From contig NZ_PDBX01000002.1 of the NCBI RefSeq assembly GCF_002564105.1, forward strand, positions 186,001-250,000: a stretch of 64,000 nt of DNA. Direction: 5' to 3'. A model generated the notes under the pieces. It saw nothing but the letters and a program-made list of their open reading frames with translations. It did not search any database and was not told the origin of the DNA. The stretch is from Collimonas sp. PA-H2. Lineage in GTDB: Bacteria > Pseudomonadota > Gammaproteobacteria > Burkholderiales > Burkholderiaceae_D. Shown here piece by piece: positions 43,465 through 51,012 of the stretch. A program made the position numbers and the translations under genes. Within the stretch, counting starts at the first letter, position 1. Each line of letters begins with the position of its first letter.

Positions 43465-44042
43465 TACACTCCCGTGACGGTTGGTTGGTTGGCGCCGCGA
43501 TCGGTCAGGCGCGTCAGCACCTGCGCCAGGATCTGCAAGGTCAGCACGGTCATGCCGAGCGCCATCAAGGAATAAGGAATCCACAGCGGCGGTGCAAACG
43601 TGGACGAGGTAGTCTGGCCTTCGGACCAGGCTTCATGGAACAAGGTCCATGACTTCCACGAAAAGAAACCGCAGAACAGAAAAGACACCACATCGACCAG
43701 CAGCAGGCGCACTGCGTTGACCGCGGCCGGCAGGATCGAAGACAAGGCTTCGATGCCGATATGGCCGCGATACGATTGCGCATAGCCGGCGCACAGGAAG
43801 ATCACGCCGACCAGCATGAAGACGGTGGCGTCGTCCTGCCAGTCGGTCGGCACGTGGAAGAAATAGCGCGCCACCACGGAATACGTCATGATCAGCGCCG
43901 TCAGCATTAGCGCTACCATCGACAGGTACAAGGCAAGTTTATTGAAGCGTGCCAGTGTGCCGGCTAGCACTGCCACTACCGGATTATCCGGCATGGCAGG
44001 CAGGTCGGCAGCGGTCGGCTTCGCGTCGAAGCCGTGGCTCAT
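43464..44042 (-). CDS. dctQ: TRAP transporter small membrane subunit (DctQ type)
   Basis: 192 residues with four membrane segments (ALYLSMVALMLTALIMTYS, ATVFMLVGVIFLCAGYAQ, LLLVDVVSFLFCGFF, LMALGMTVLTLQILAQVL). Contains the DctQ features VVARYFFHVPTDWQDD and YRGHIGIE. Overlaps dctP by four bases and dctM by one. Confidence 0.92.
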   Translation of the reverse strand: MSHGFDAKPTAADLPAMPDNPVVAVLAGTLARFNKLALYLSMVALMLTALIMTYSVVARYFFHVPTDWQDDATVFMLVGVIFLCAGYAQSYRGHIGIEALSSILPAAVNAVRLLLVDVVSFLFCGFFSWKSWTLFHEAWSEGQTTSSTFAPPLWIPYSLMALGMTVLTLQILAQVLTRLTDRGANQPTVTGV

Positions 44043-45058
44043 AGGAGTTTCTCAGCCAGTTTCAGCAGCTTGGCGCAATTTTCGTTTTTGGCCGCATAGT
44101 CTTTCCAGGCGGTGTTGCGCGCAATGTCCTGCCATTTCTTGACAGTAGCGGCATTCAAGTCGACCACCTTGGCGCCGGCCTTCTGATAGACCGCCGCGAC
44201 GCCGGAATCGTCCAGCCGCGCCGCGCTTTCAGCGAATTTTTCCATGTCGGCGCCGACCGCCATCACCGCCGCCTGCTGCTCCTTGGTCAGGCGGTCGAAG
44301 GTGGCTTTCGAGATCATCAGCGGTTCCAGCATGTACCAGTAAGCCTTGTCGCGGCCGCTGGTCAGGCTCTTCGATACTTCTTCCAGGCGGAAGGAAATCA
44401 GCGAGGTCGAGGATGTCATGGCGGCGTCCATCGCGCCAGTCTGCATCGCTGCATAGATTTCATTGGACGGCAGCGTCACCACCGCGGCGCCGGCTTCCTT
44501 CAGGATCAGGTCCATCTCGCGCGAACCGCCGCGTATCTTCAAACCCTTGGCGTCGGCAGGGTCGACGATCGGCTTGGTGCGGGAAGCAACGCCGCCAGCC
44601 TGCCAGATCCAGCTGACGATGATCACGCCCTTTTCCAGCAGGATGCGCGACAGTTCCTTGCCGACTTCCGCATTCTTCCAGGCCGCGCCTTGCTCGTACG
44701 AGGTGACCAGGCCAGGCATCAGGCCGATGTTCACTTCCGGCACTTCGCCGCCGGCGTAGTTGAGCGGCACCAGCGAGAAATCCAGCGCGCCCTTGCGCAG
44801 CGCGGAGAACTGGGAGTTGGTTTTCATCAGGGAGGAGCCCGGATAAATCTCGAATTTCAGACTGCCGTTGGTGCGCTTGCCTACTTCCGCGGCAAACATG
44901 CGAGTCAGGCGGTCGCGGAAATCGCCTTCACTGATGCTGCCGCCGGGAAACTGATGGGATATCTTAAGAGCGCTGGATTGCGCCCAGACTGACGACATGG
45001 ACCAGAACGGCGTGCTCGCGAGTGCGCCCAGCACGGTTCTTCTGCTGACTAAAGACAT
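44039..45058 (-). CDS. dctP: TRAP transporter solute-binding protein (DctP type)
   Basis: 339 residues. The N-terminus MSLVSRRTVLGAL has a twin-arginine pattern (Arg6-Arg7), so export could use Tat; cleavage is near residue 26 (SVWAQ). DctP family: GSLKFEIYPGSSLM, GLKIRGGSREMDLILKEAGA with the ligand-binding Arg, TLPSNEIYAAMQTGAMDA. Expected to bind a dicarboxylate-like ligand; malonate is inferred because mdcA follows in the same operon. Divergent GntR regulator upstream. Confidence 0.92.
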   Translation of the reverse strand: MSLVSRRTVLGALASTPFWSMSSVWAQSSALKISHQFPGGSISEGDFRDRLTRMFAAEVGKRTNGSLKFEIYPGSSLMKTNSQFSALRKGALDFSLVPLNYAGGEVPEVNIGLMPGLVTSYEQGAAWKNAEVGKELSRILLEKGVIIVSWIWQAGGVASRTKPIVDPADAKGLKIRGGSREMDLILKEAGAAVVTLPSNEIYAAMQTGAMDAAMTSSTSLISFRLEEVSKSLTSGRDKAYWYMLEPLMISKATFDRLTKEQQAAVMAVGADMEKFAESAARLDDSGVAAVYQKAGAKVVDLNAATVKKWQDIARNTAWKDYAAKNENCAKLLKLAEKLL

Positions 45059-45149
45059 ATCCCCTCTCCTCGGTGGAAAAACTATCGATACAATTTTAGC
45101 TACTTTTCATGCGGTTATTGCTGAAGATAGATGCTATGTATTCTTATTG

Positions 45150-45240
45150 CACTTCCTTGTATACACAATATTCCATAAAACATTTTTATGTCAACGAATA
45201 AATACGCCTTACAATCAAATCTGGAATACACATAATCCCA
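45150..45240. promoter_or_regulatory. Probable GntR operator between dctP and the gntR gene
   Basis: The palindrome TGTATACA (45158-45165) in CTTGTATACACAATA, plus a related half-site GAATACACATAATC at about 45223-45238. TTGTATACAA-like sites are typical for FCD-type GntR regulators. The 196-base interval is AT-rich compared with its surroundings. Confidence 0.6.
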
Positions 45241-45254
45241 GAAACGGCCAAATT

Positions 45255-45944
45255 ATGCTCACGACAAAAAATCGCTCGGAATCGCTACGCGAAACCATCG
45301 AAGAGATGATCGCGGTTGGTGAGTTTCGCCCAGGCCAGCATCTTGATGAAACCGACCTGGCTATCAAGTTCGGCGTGTCCCGCACGCCGGTGCGCGAAGC
45401 CTTGATCCAGCTGGCTTCCATGGGCATCGTAGTGACGCGGCCGCGACGCGGCACCGTGGTCGCCGAAATCGGTCCGCGCCAGCTGGTGGAAATGTTTGAG
45501 GTGATGGCAGAGCTGGAAGCGATGTGCGGACGCCTGGCGGCGCGCAGGATGTCCGGCGAGGAACATGCGCACCTGCTGGCGGCGCACCAGGCATGCATGG
45601 AAGCGCGCGATGCGCACGATCCGGACAGCTATTTCTACAAAAATGAAGCCTTCCACGACGCCATCTATGAAGGCAGCCACAATGCCTTCCTGGCGACCCA
45701 GGCGCGCTCGCTGCAGCGCCGCCTGCGGCCCTACCGGCGGCTGCAGCTGCGGGTGCGCGACCGCCTGAATGTCTCGTACCAGGAGCACGACGGCGTGGTG
45801 CAAGCCATCATCGCCGGCAACAGCGAGCAAACCGCCGACCTGCTGCGCCAGCACGTCACCGTGCAGGGGCAGCGCTTCGCCGATCTGATTGCCTCGCTGC
45901 AACAACTGACTGCGATGCCGGAGCCACAGTACACCTATAACTAA
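45255..45944 (+). CDS. GntR-family regulator (FCD type)
   Basis: 229 residues. Winged helix domain (1-75: LRETIEEMIAVGEFRPGQHLDETDLAIKFGVSRTPVREALIQL) and an all-helical FCD effector domain with metal ligands expected in FHDAIYEGSHNAFL and SYQEHDGVVQAI. Divergent from dctP, so probably the regulator of the TRAP-mdc operon, with malonate or a derivative as effector. ATG at 45255 chosen; the frame extends to 44997 but that part overlaps the dctP start. Confidence 0.9.
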   Translation: MLTTKNRSESLRETIEEMIAVGEFRPGQHLDETDLAIKFGVSRTPVREALIQLASMGIVVTRPRRGTVVAEIGPRQLVEMFEVMAELEAMCGRLAARRMSGEEHAHLLAAHQACMEARDAHDPDSYFYKNEAFHDAIYEGSHNAFLATQARSLQRRLRPYRRLQLRVRDRLNVSYQEHDGVVQAIIAGNSEQTADLLRQHVTVQGQRFADLIASLQQLTAMPEPQYTYN

Positions 45945-46034
45945 ACTGCGGACAGCTGTATCAGCGCGGCCGTGGCGATTCAGGCCACAAGGCGGAACAG
46001 TGCGGCTTGCTCCGCCCCGCTAACTGCTTTCTGA

Positions 46035-47618
46035 TTACTGCGCAGCGGGAACCAGGCTCACGCTCAAGGTCCCCTGGTCATTGCCGGAAACCCAGCCCAC
46101 GCGGCCGGCGTTGGGGCCGCCCGTGAAGCGCAGCAGCGGCAGATCGGCGATGAACTCGATGCCTGACACCGGATTCGAAAGCACCAGCGGATTCAGGCTT
46201 GCATCCAGCTGGACGAAATGCCACTCGATCGCGCGGTTGGTGCGGTTGCTCGAATTCCACAGGCCGTAGGACACTACAAAGCCGCTGCCGTAGGCTTCCA
46301 GCTTAGGCATGATGGCTTGCGTGTTGGCGACGTTGCTGGTCAGCCAGGTGCTCGAACGCACGCTGCCATCCGTGCCGCTAACCAGGCTGATGCGCACATC
46401 GCGGGCGGCGCGACCTTGCGAAGTCGCGTGCACAATCGCAAAATCGCCGCTGCTCAGCTTGATGAACTGACCGGTCTCGGCGTTGGTGGTGTTGTCGCCC
46501 TCGGCGCCATCGATGACCTGGTATGGCTTATCGAAAACGGTGCCGTCGCTGCCGAGATATGTGGCCAAGGTACGTGCCGACAGGCCCAGTTGACGCGGGT
46601 AGGCGTCACCATGCGCCAGCGTATAGGTGATGCCGTTGTCGACCAGCAGGCGCTGGTTGAAATTGTGCGAATAGAACCAGGCCGAGCCCATGTTCATCGA
46701 ATTGCCGGCAGGCGCAACGACGCTTCCGGTAGCGGCATCGAAATAGCGGAAATAACCGGCCTGGTGACGCGTGCCGTTATCGCCCCAAGCCATCTGGTGC
46801 GCCACATACAGCACCAGCTTCTGGTTCACCGCGTCGTAGCTCAAGACGCCGCCCCCTGCCGTGCCGGGGTTGCCCTTGCTCTTGTCCTTGCTGTTGTCCT
46901 GGTTGCCGAACACCAGTGTATCCCACGCCTTCGCCGTGAAGCCGGCGCTGGAAGCCTTGGCGATATGCAGCTCGTTGCCGTTGACGTTGTTGACGTCGCC
47001 CGCGACCGCATTCCGGTACGGATGGTCGACGTTATAGGCCACATAGAAGGCGCCGCTGGCATCCTTGGTGAAGCCCAGCAGCTTGTACGAACGCAGGCTG
47101 GTCGCAGTTGTGGCGCCAGTACTGAGATCAGGGTTAACGTGGGTGATGCTGATCGTGGCAGGCGTTCCCAAGCCGGAAACCGAAGACTGGGTCGCGCCGG
47201 AGTAATCCAGCCACGCCACATCCAGGCTGCCATCCACGTTGACCACCGGGATGACCGGATTGGGAAAGCCGTAGTTCGACATCGGGCTCGGCGGCACCAG
47301 GCCGTCATTGAAAAAATTGGCTTTCAGGCCAAAGACCTTGCCCGTTGCGCCGGTCGCGATCACCTGTGTCGTAACCTTGAAATCCGCGACGGGCGCCGAT
47401 ACTGGAGTCGTGGTCGGTGGAGTTACCGGTGTTGCGGTCGTTGGCGGCGTCGTCGCCGGCGTGGCTGGAGCCGCAGTCGATGGCGAGACCTGGCTGGCAG
47501 ACGAATCGGACGAGCCACCGCCGCAGGCTGCAAGCAGCAAAGGCAAGGAAAGCAGCAACGGCAATACGAACGGATGGCTCCGATCAGATGATTTCGGAGA
47601 ATAGCTAAATGAAGACAT
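46035..47618 (-). CDS. Lipoprotein with predicted beta-propeller-like body, function unknown
   Basis: 527 residues. Lipobox LLAAC (Cys32), then a Ser/Gly-rich start and a Pro/Thr/Ala linker (about 45-75), then about 450 residues of repeated strand-like segments: VPVVNVDGSLDVAWLDYSG, LGFTKDASGAFYVAYNVDHPY, GVLSYDAVNQKLVLYVAHQM, FIKLSSGDFAIVHATSQG. The spacing suggests a beta-propeller exposed on the surface. No catalytic motif is recognised. The start at 47618 is chosen because the lipoprotein signal begins there; the ribosome binding site is weak. The gene stands alone between the GntR gene and a membrane protein gene. Confidence 0.7.
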   Translation of the reverse strand: MSSFSYSPKSSDRSHPFVLPLLLSLPLLLAACGGGSSDSSASQVSPSTAAPATPATTPPTTATPVTPPTTTPVSAPVADFKVTTQVIATGATGKVFGLKANFFNDGLVPPSPMSNYGFPNPVIPVVNVDGSLDVAWLDYSGATQSSVSGLGTPATISITHVNPDLSTGATTATSLRSYKLLGFTKDASGAFYVAYNVDHPYRNAVAGDVNNVNGNELHIAKASSAGFTAKAWDTLVFGNQDNSKDKSKGNPGTAGGGVLSYDAVNQKLVLYVAHQMAWGDNGTRHQAGYFRYFDAATGSVVAPAGNSMNMGSAWFYSHNFNQRLLVDNGITYTLAHGDAYPRQLGLSARTLATYLGSDGTVFDKPYQVIDGAEGDNTTNAETGQFIKLSSGDFAIVHATSQGRAARDVRISLVSGTDGSVRSSTWLTSNVANTQAIMPKLEAYGSGFVVSYGLWNSSNRTNRAIEWHFVQLDASLNPLVLSNPVSGIEFIADLPLLRFTGGPNAGRVGWVSGNDQGTLSVSLVPAAQ

Positions 47619-47890
47619 TGTTTTAATCTTTGCTGTAGATGCGCGAACCCATTGTTCACGCCGTATCACAGGCTCCGGAATGAAGCGTGCCCACGGATCT
47701 GGCGATGTATCGCAAACATCGTGCCACCGCATTACAGCAAGACAGGCAGGCATTTGCGGCTAGCGCTTGCCCCAATGCTGACCAAGAGGGTCAGCCGGGT
47801 GACATTCTTGGTCAGCCAGTCCCGGCTACAACACAGCAGGACGGCGCAAACGCTGTTAGCGCCAAGGCTTAGGCTGCGACACAAATACAG
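47619..47890. other. Intergenic region with two inverted repeats
   Basis: Perfect 11-base inverted repeat GCTGACCAAGA (47777-47787) / TCTTGGTCAGC (47806-47816), and a second near-perfect one, GGCGCAAAC / GTTAGCGCC (47843-47851, 47855-47863). Neither has a T tract. They may be operators or folded RNA between two genes on the same strand. No gene seen. Confidence 0.45.
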
Positions 47891-48313
47891 CTAGGCCGAT
47901 TTGCCCTCGTCTGCCACGGCGGCGCGCACTGGCATGCTCTGCAAGATGCCGAACATGATTTCCATCGCCGTGAAAGCCAGGATGATCACGCTGGCGCCAT
48001 GAGCCACGGCGTATATCTGCCACACCGCAAACAAAAAGCGCGCCGCAGCGTCGTAACGGCCGAATTGCAGTTGCGGATCGCGAATGCGCAGCAACGCCCA
48101 TATCGTCACCACCGAACCGAGCAGGTTTGCCATCAGCACATGCGCCGGCGCGAACGCCGGAAATATTCCCGCCAGCTGCCATTTCTGAGTCAGCCACAGC
48201 AAGCCGGCGTGGACGGCGGCAAAACTCCACGGGGTGGCGAAGCCGATGGTCGCCAGCAGGTCATACCAGGCGCTGGCGCGGATGATGCGGCGGTATTGCT
48301 TGGGATCGAACAT
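47891..48313 (-). CDS. Small multi-pass membrane protein
   Basis: 140 residues, with four hydrophobic segments (WYDLLATIGFATPWSFAAVHAGL, FAPAHVLMANLLGSVVTIWALL, AARFLFAVWQIYAVAHG, ASVIILAFTAMEIMFGIL). No family with known function is recognised. The ATG at 48313 has GAGGAGGGGG before it, so the longer frame to 48346 is not used. A MerR regulator gene is divergent, with a MerR-type promoter in between, so the protein is probably induced by the signal that regulator senses. Confidence 0.7.
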   Translation of the reverse strand: MFDPKQYRRIIRASAWYDLLATIGFATPWSFAAVHAGLLWLTQKWQLAGIFPAFAPAHVLMANLLGSVVTIWALLRIRDPQLQFGRYDAAARFLFAVWQIYAVAHGASVIILAFTAMEIMFGILQSMPVRAAVADEGKSA

Positions 48314-48350
48314 GTTTACCCCCTCCTCAAAAATATCAATAAGCAAGCAG

Positions 48351-48380
48351 GGTAAAGCCTCGGGTACACTCCAAGGTCAA
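48351..48380 (-). promoter_or_regulatory. MerR-type promoter of the membrane protein gene
   Basis: On the minus strand TTGACC (48375-48380) and TTTACC (48351-48356) are 18 bases apart, with the imperfect dyad CCTTGGAGTGTACCCGAGG between and over them. MerR-family operators often read CTTGGAGT...ACTCCAAG inside an over-long spacer, so this fits the divergent regulator. Confidence 0.6.
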
Positions 48381-48399
48381 GCAAAAAAACGGAGGAAAC

Positions 48400-48759
48400 A
48401 TGCGCATCGGAAGCCTGGCCGAAGCCAGCGGCCTGAGCCGCGACACCTTGCGCTTCTACGAGGAGCGCGGACTGATACGTTCAGCGCGCGGCAGCAACGG
48501 CTATCGCATCTACCAGCCCGAGACGCTGCAGCTGCTGGGCTACATCCGCAGCGCGCAAAAGCTCGGCTTCAGCCTGAATGAGATAGGCGCCAGCCTGCCG
48601 GCCTTGTGGGATGCGCCCGAGCCGGACCAGGCGATAGCGGCGCTGCTGCGCGAGAAAGCGACGATCATCGATCAGAAAATTACCGAACTGGTCCAGCTCA
48701 AGCAAGACCTGCTGCTGCGTGCTGCGGCGGCCTGCCCGCTGGCCAACGCCCGGCAATGA
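48400..48759 (+). CDS. MerR-family regulator
   Basis: 119 residues. MRIGSLAEASGLSRDTLRFYEERGLI (1-26) is the MerR helix-turn-helix and wing; a dimerisation helix follows (AIAALLREKATIIDQKITELVQLKQDLL). One C-terminal Cys (CPLANARQ, near 112) lies in AAAACPL; a single Cys is not a metal site of the CueR type by itself. Probably activates the divergent membrane protein gene and controls itself. Confidence 0.9.
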   Translation: MRIGSLAEASGLSRDTLRFYEERGLIRSARGSNGYRIYQPETLQLLGYIRSAQKLGFSLNEIGASLPALWDAPEPDQAIAALLREKATIIDQKITELVQLKQDLLLRAAAACPLANARQ

Positions 48760-48810
48760 CGATACTCCAGATCGCTCGGCAAGCCGCAGACGCCGCTGTA
48801 TGCCGGCGAG

Positions 48811-49347
48811 TTAATCGGCGGCGGGGAAATCCACTACTGTGTCATTGATGCGATTGACCAGATTGGTAAAGCTGATGGCAGCGATAGCCAGCGCCGCATC
48901 GACGATCTGCGCATCGCTGAAGCCGGCTGCCCTGACCGCGGCCAATACTTCGGCCGCTACCGTGCCGCGCGTCGTCACCAGGCTGCGCGCGAAATCCGCC
49001 AGCGCGTCGTTGCGCGCATCGCCGGACGGCTGGCCATGGCGCAGGCCGAGGATGGCTTCGCGGCTGAGCCCATTCTTCTTTCCCATCAGGGTGTGGGCCG
49101 CCAGGCAATAATCGCAGGCCACGGCTTCACTCACCGCCAGCCGTACCACTTCAATCTCTTGCGCACTCAGGCTGCTTTTTTTCAAGGCGCCATCCAGATT
49201 CAGCGCCGCTTCCAGCGCCGCCGGGCTGTTGCCGCCGATGGCGGCATAGGCGTTCGGCACTTTGCCGGCAGCGCTTTTGATGGCGCTGAACAATTGCGCG
49301 GCGTGGCCGCTGGCTTCGGCTACTGGCGGGGTGTGAAGACGGCTCAT
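48811..49347 (-). CDS. AhpD-like carboxymuconolactone decarboxylase-family protein
   Basis: 178 residues. The AhpD-type redox motif is EAVACDYCLAAHTLMG: Cys78-x-x-Cys81 and His85. Such proteins reduce peroxides or transfer electrons in peroxide defence. A second half (DAALAIAAISFTNLVNRIN) is the usual helical C-terminal part. ATG at 49347 follows AAAGGAAACC. Divergent from the AraC gene at 49486, so probably its target. Confidence 0.9.
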   Translation of the reverse strand: MSRLHTPPVAEASGHAAQLFSAIKSAAGKVPNAYAAIGGNSPAALEAALNLDGALKKSSLSAQEIEVVRLAVSEAVACDYCLAAHTLMGKKNGLSREAILGLRHGQPSGDARNDALADFARSLVTTRGTVAAEVLAAVRAAGFSDAQIVDAALAIAAISFTNLVNRINDTVVDFPAAD

Positions 49348-49485
49348 GATGGTTTCCTTTAAGTGATTGAGAAGTGCTGACGCCAAGGTCGAGGCGGCAT
49401 GGAAACCAGTATAGGCAGGCCAGATATAATTATTAATGCCACAAATATCCTATAATTTGCTCAATCGTCTCAATCAGGAAATCGC

Positions 49486-50412
49486 ATGGATGCACTTAGC
49501 CGGCTGCTGTCGCTCTACCCGCTCAGCACCACACTGGACGTGCGCTGCCTTTTTGGCGCGCCATGGGTGCTGGACCACAGCGCCGTCGCCAGCGGCATCG
49601 CCCCCTATCATCTGGTGGTCAGCGGCGAGGCGTGGCTGGATGCAGCGGGACAAACAGGCATCGCCTTGCTGGCCGGCGATATCATTGTTTTCCCAAAAGG
49701 CAGCGCCCATCGCTTGTACACCGGCGGCGAGGGTGAAGCTACGCCGTTGCGCGACTTGCCTGACGGGCGCGCGATCGCCAGCGTAGTCAACGATGGCAGC
49801 GGCGCCCTGACCGACATCCTGTGCGGCCAGTTCGAATTCGATGCCGGCAGCTCGAACGCCTTGCTGCAAGCCTTACCCGAAATCCTTCTGGTGCGCAGCA
49901 GCGGCCGCCCGGATTTCGCAGGACTGCAAGCGCTGGTCGCCATGCTGCGCCAGGAAACCGATATCCAGCGGCCTGGCGCCAGCGCTGTGGTGGCGCAACT
50001 GTCGTCTGCCCTGTTCGCGCTGGTGCTGCGCGCCTGGCTGGAACAGGCAGAGGCTGTGCCCGGGCTCTTTGCGCTGCTGGCGGACCGGCGGCTGCAGGCG
50101 GCGCTGCAAGACATGCTGGCGGCGCCGGAAAAGCCGTGGACCCTGCAAGACATGGCGGCGGCCTGCCACATGTCGCGCGCCACCTTTGCCCGCGTGTTCC
50201 ATCGGGTTGCCGGCATCACGCCGGCCGCCATGCTGATGCAGATGCGCATGGCGCAGGCGGCTTTATGGCTGGCGCAGGGAAAACGCGCGGTGGGCGACAT
50301 CGGCGAGGCGGTCGGCTATCAGTCGGAGGCGGCTTTCAACCGCGTATTCAAGCGCTGCTTCGGAGTCGGACCGGGCCAATACCGGCGTAGCGCCCGCGCC
50401 GGCAACACATAA
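49486..50412 (+). CDS. AraC-family regulator with cupin-type sensor domain
   Basis: 308 residues. N-terminal cupin-like AraC sensor (residues 1-170; LLAGDIIVFPKGSAHRLYTGG) and a C-terminal double helix-turn-helix (about 205-305: LQDMAAACHMSRATFARVFHRVAGITPAAMLMQMRM and GEAVGYQSEAAFNRVFKRCFGVGPGQYRR). Regulators with this layout often control genes for peroxide or aromatic stress beside them. The divergent AhpD-like gene, 138 bases away, is the likely target. Confidence 0.9.
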   Translation: MDALSRLLSLYPLSTTLDVRCLFGAPWVLDHSAVASGIAPYHLVVSGEAWLDAAGQTGIALLAGDIIVFPKGSAHRLYTGGEGEATPLRDLPDGRAIASVVNDGSGALTDILCGQFEFDAGSSNALLQALPEILLVRSSGRPDFAGLQALVAMLRQETDIQRPGASAVVAQLSSALFALVLRAWLEQAEAVPGLFALLADRRLQAALQDMLAAPEKPWTLQDMAAACHMSRATFARVFHRVAGITPAAMLMQMRMAQAALWLAQGKRAVGDIGEAVGYQSEAAFNRVFKRCFGVGPGQYRRSARAGNT

Positions 50413-50526
50413 ATGTCCCCACACGGCCGCCGTCACGGCTTACGGTCTTGTGCTCACCCGGGCCTCATCCTATAATCGGCAGGCTTTGCCGCACGGCATC
50501 TCCCTGCACGTCCTCGTTGCTTATCC

Positions 50527-50922
50527 ATGTTACGTATCCGCCGCCAAAAAATTGTTGTCTGGAGCTGCCTGTTCGCCATCTGGCTAGGCATCCTGATGCC
50601 GACAGTTTCGCAGTCGCTCAAGGCGAGCGGGGCGATCCAGGCTTACCAGCAGATATACAACGAGATTTGCACCTCGGCCGGACTGGCCCAGGGCAATGGC
50701 GGCGGCGGTGGCAAATCGTCCATGCCGGCCGGCGACCACTGGAATGCCTGCGGCTACTGCTCGCTGCTGGCCAACAGTCCGCCGCCGACGGCGTCTTTCG
50801 ATCTCCTGCTGGCGACTTCGGCGGCGCCAGAGCATGCCAGTCCGCTGCTGTACGACTACATCCAGCCACGGCCATTCCGCGGCCGTACCCATCCGCTCGA
50901 CCCGCCTCCTGCCTTTTCCTGA
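50527..50922 (+). CDS. DUF2946 protein
   Basis: 131 residues with an N-terminal membrane or signal segment (IVVWSCLFAIWLGILMPTVSQSL) and a CGYC pair near residue 75-78 in HWNACGYCSLLANSPP, the mark of DUF2946. Such small proteins commonly precede TonB receptor and PepSY genes in proteobacteria, and their Cys/His set suggests metal handling, possibly copper. 90 bases before the TonB receptor gene on the same strand. Confidence 0.8.
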   Translation: MLRIRRQKIVVWSCLFAIWLGILMPTVSQSLKASGAIQAYQQIYNEICTSAGLAQGNGGGGGKSSMPAGDHWNACGYCSLLANSPPPTASFDLLLATSAAPEHASPLLYDYIQPRPFRGRTHPLDPPPAFS

Positions 50923-51012
50923 TCGACCGTTTTCCGGCAGCTGAGCTGCCGCGAATCCCCTGTTGCCGCGGCAATACGGGGATGCTTATCCATTGAAGTC
51001 CAGGGGAATTTT

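Noticed and set aside
45991..46016. GGCGGA/TCCGCC hairpin after the GntR gene as a terminator
   Set aside because: Only six paired bases and no T tract; left unlisted.
47843..47863. GTTAGCGCC-type repeat considered as an integron attC site
   Set aside because: The arms lack the GTTRRRY/RYYYAAC pair, and no integrase or cassette array is near.
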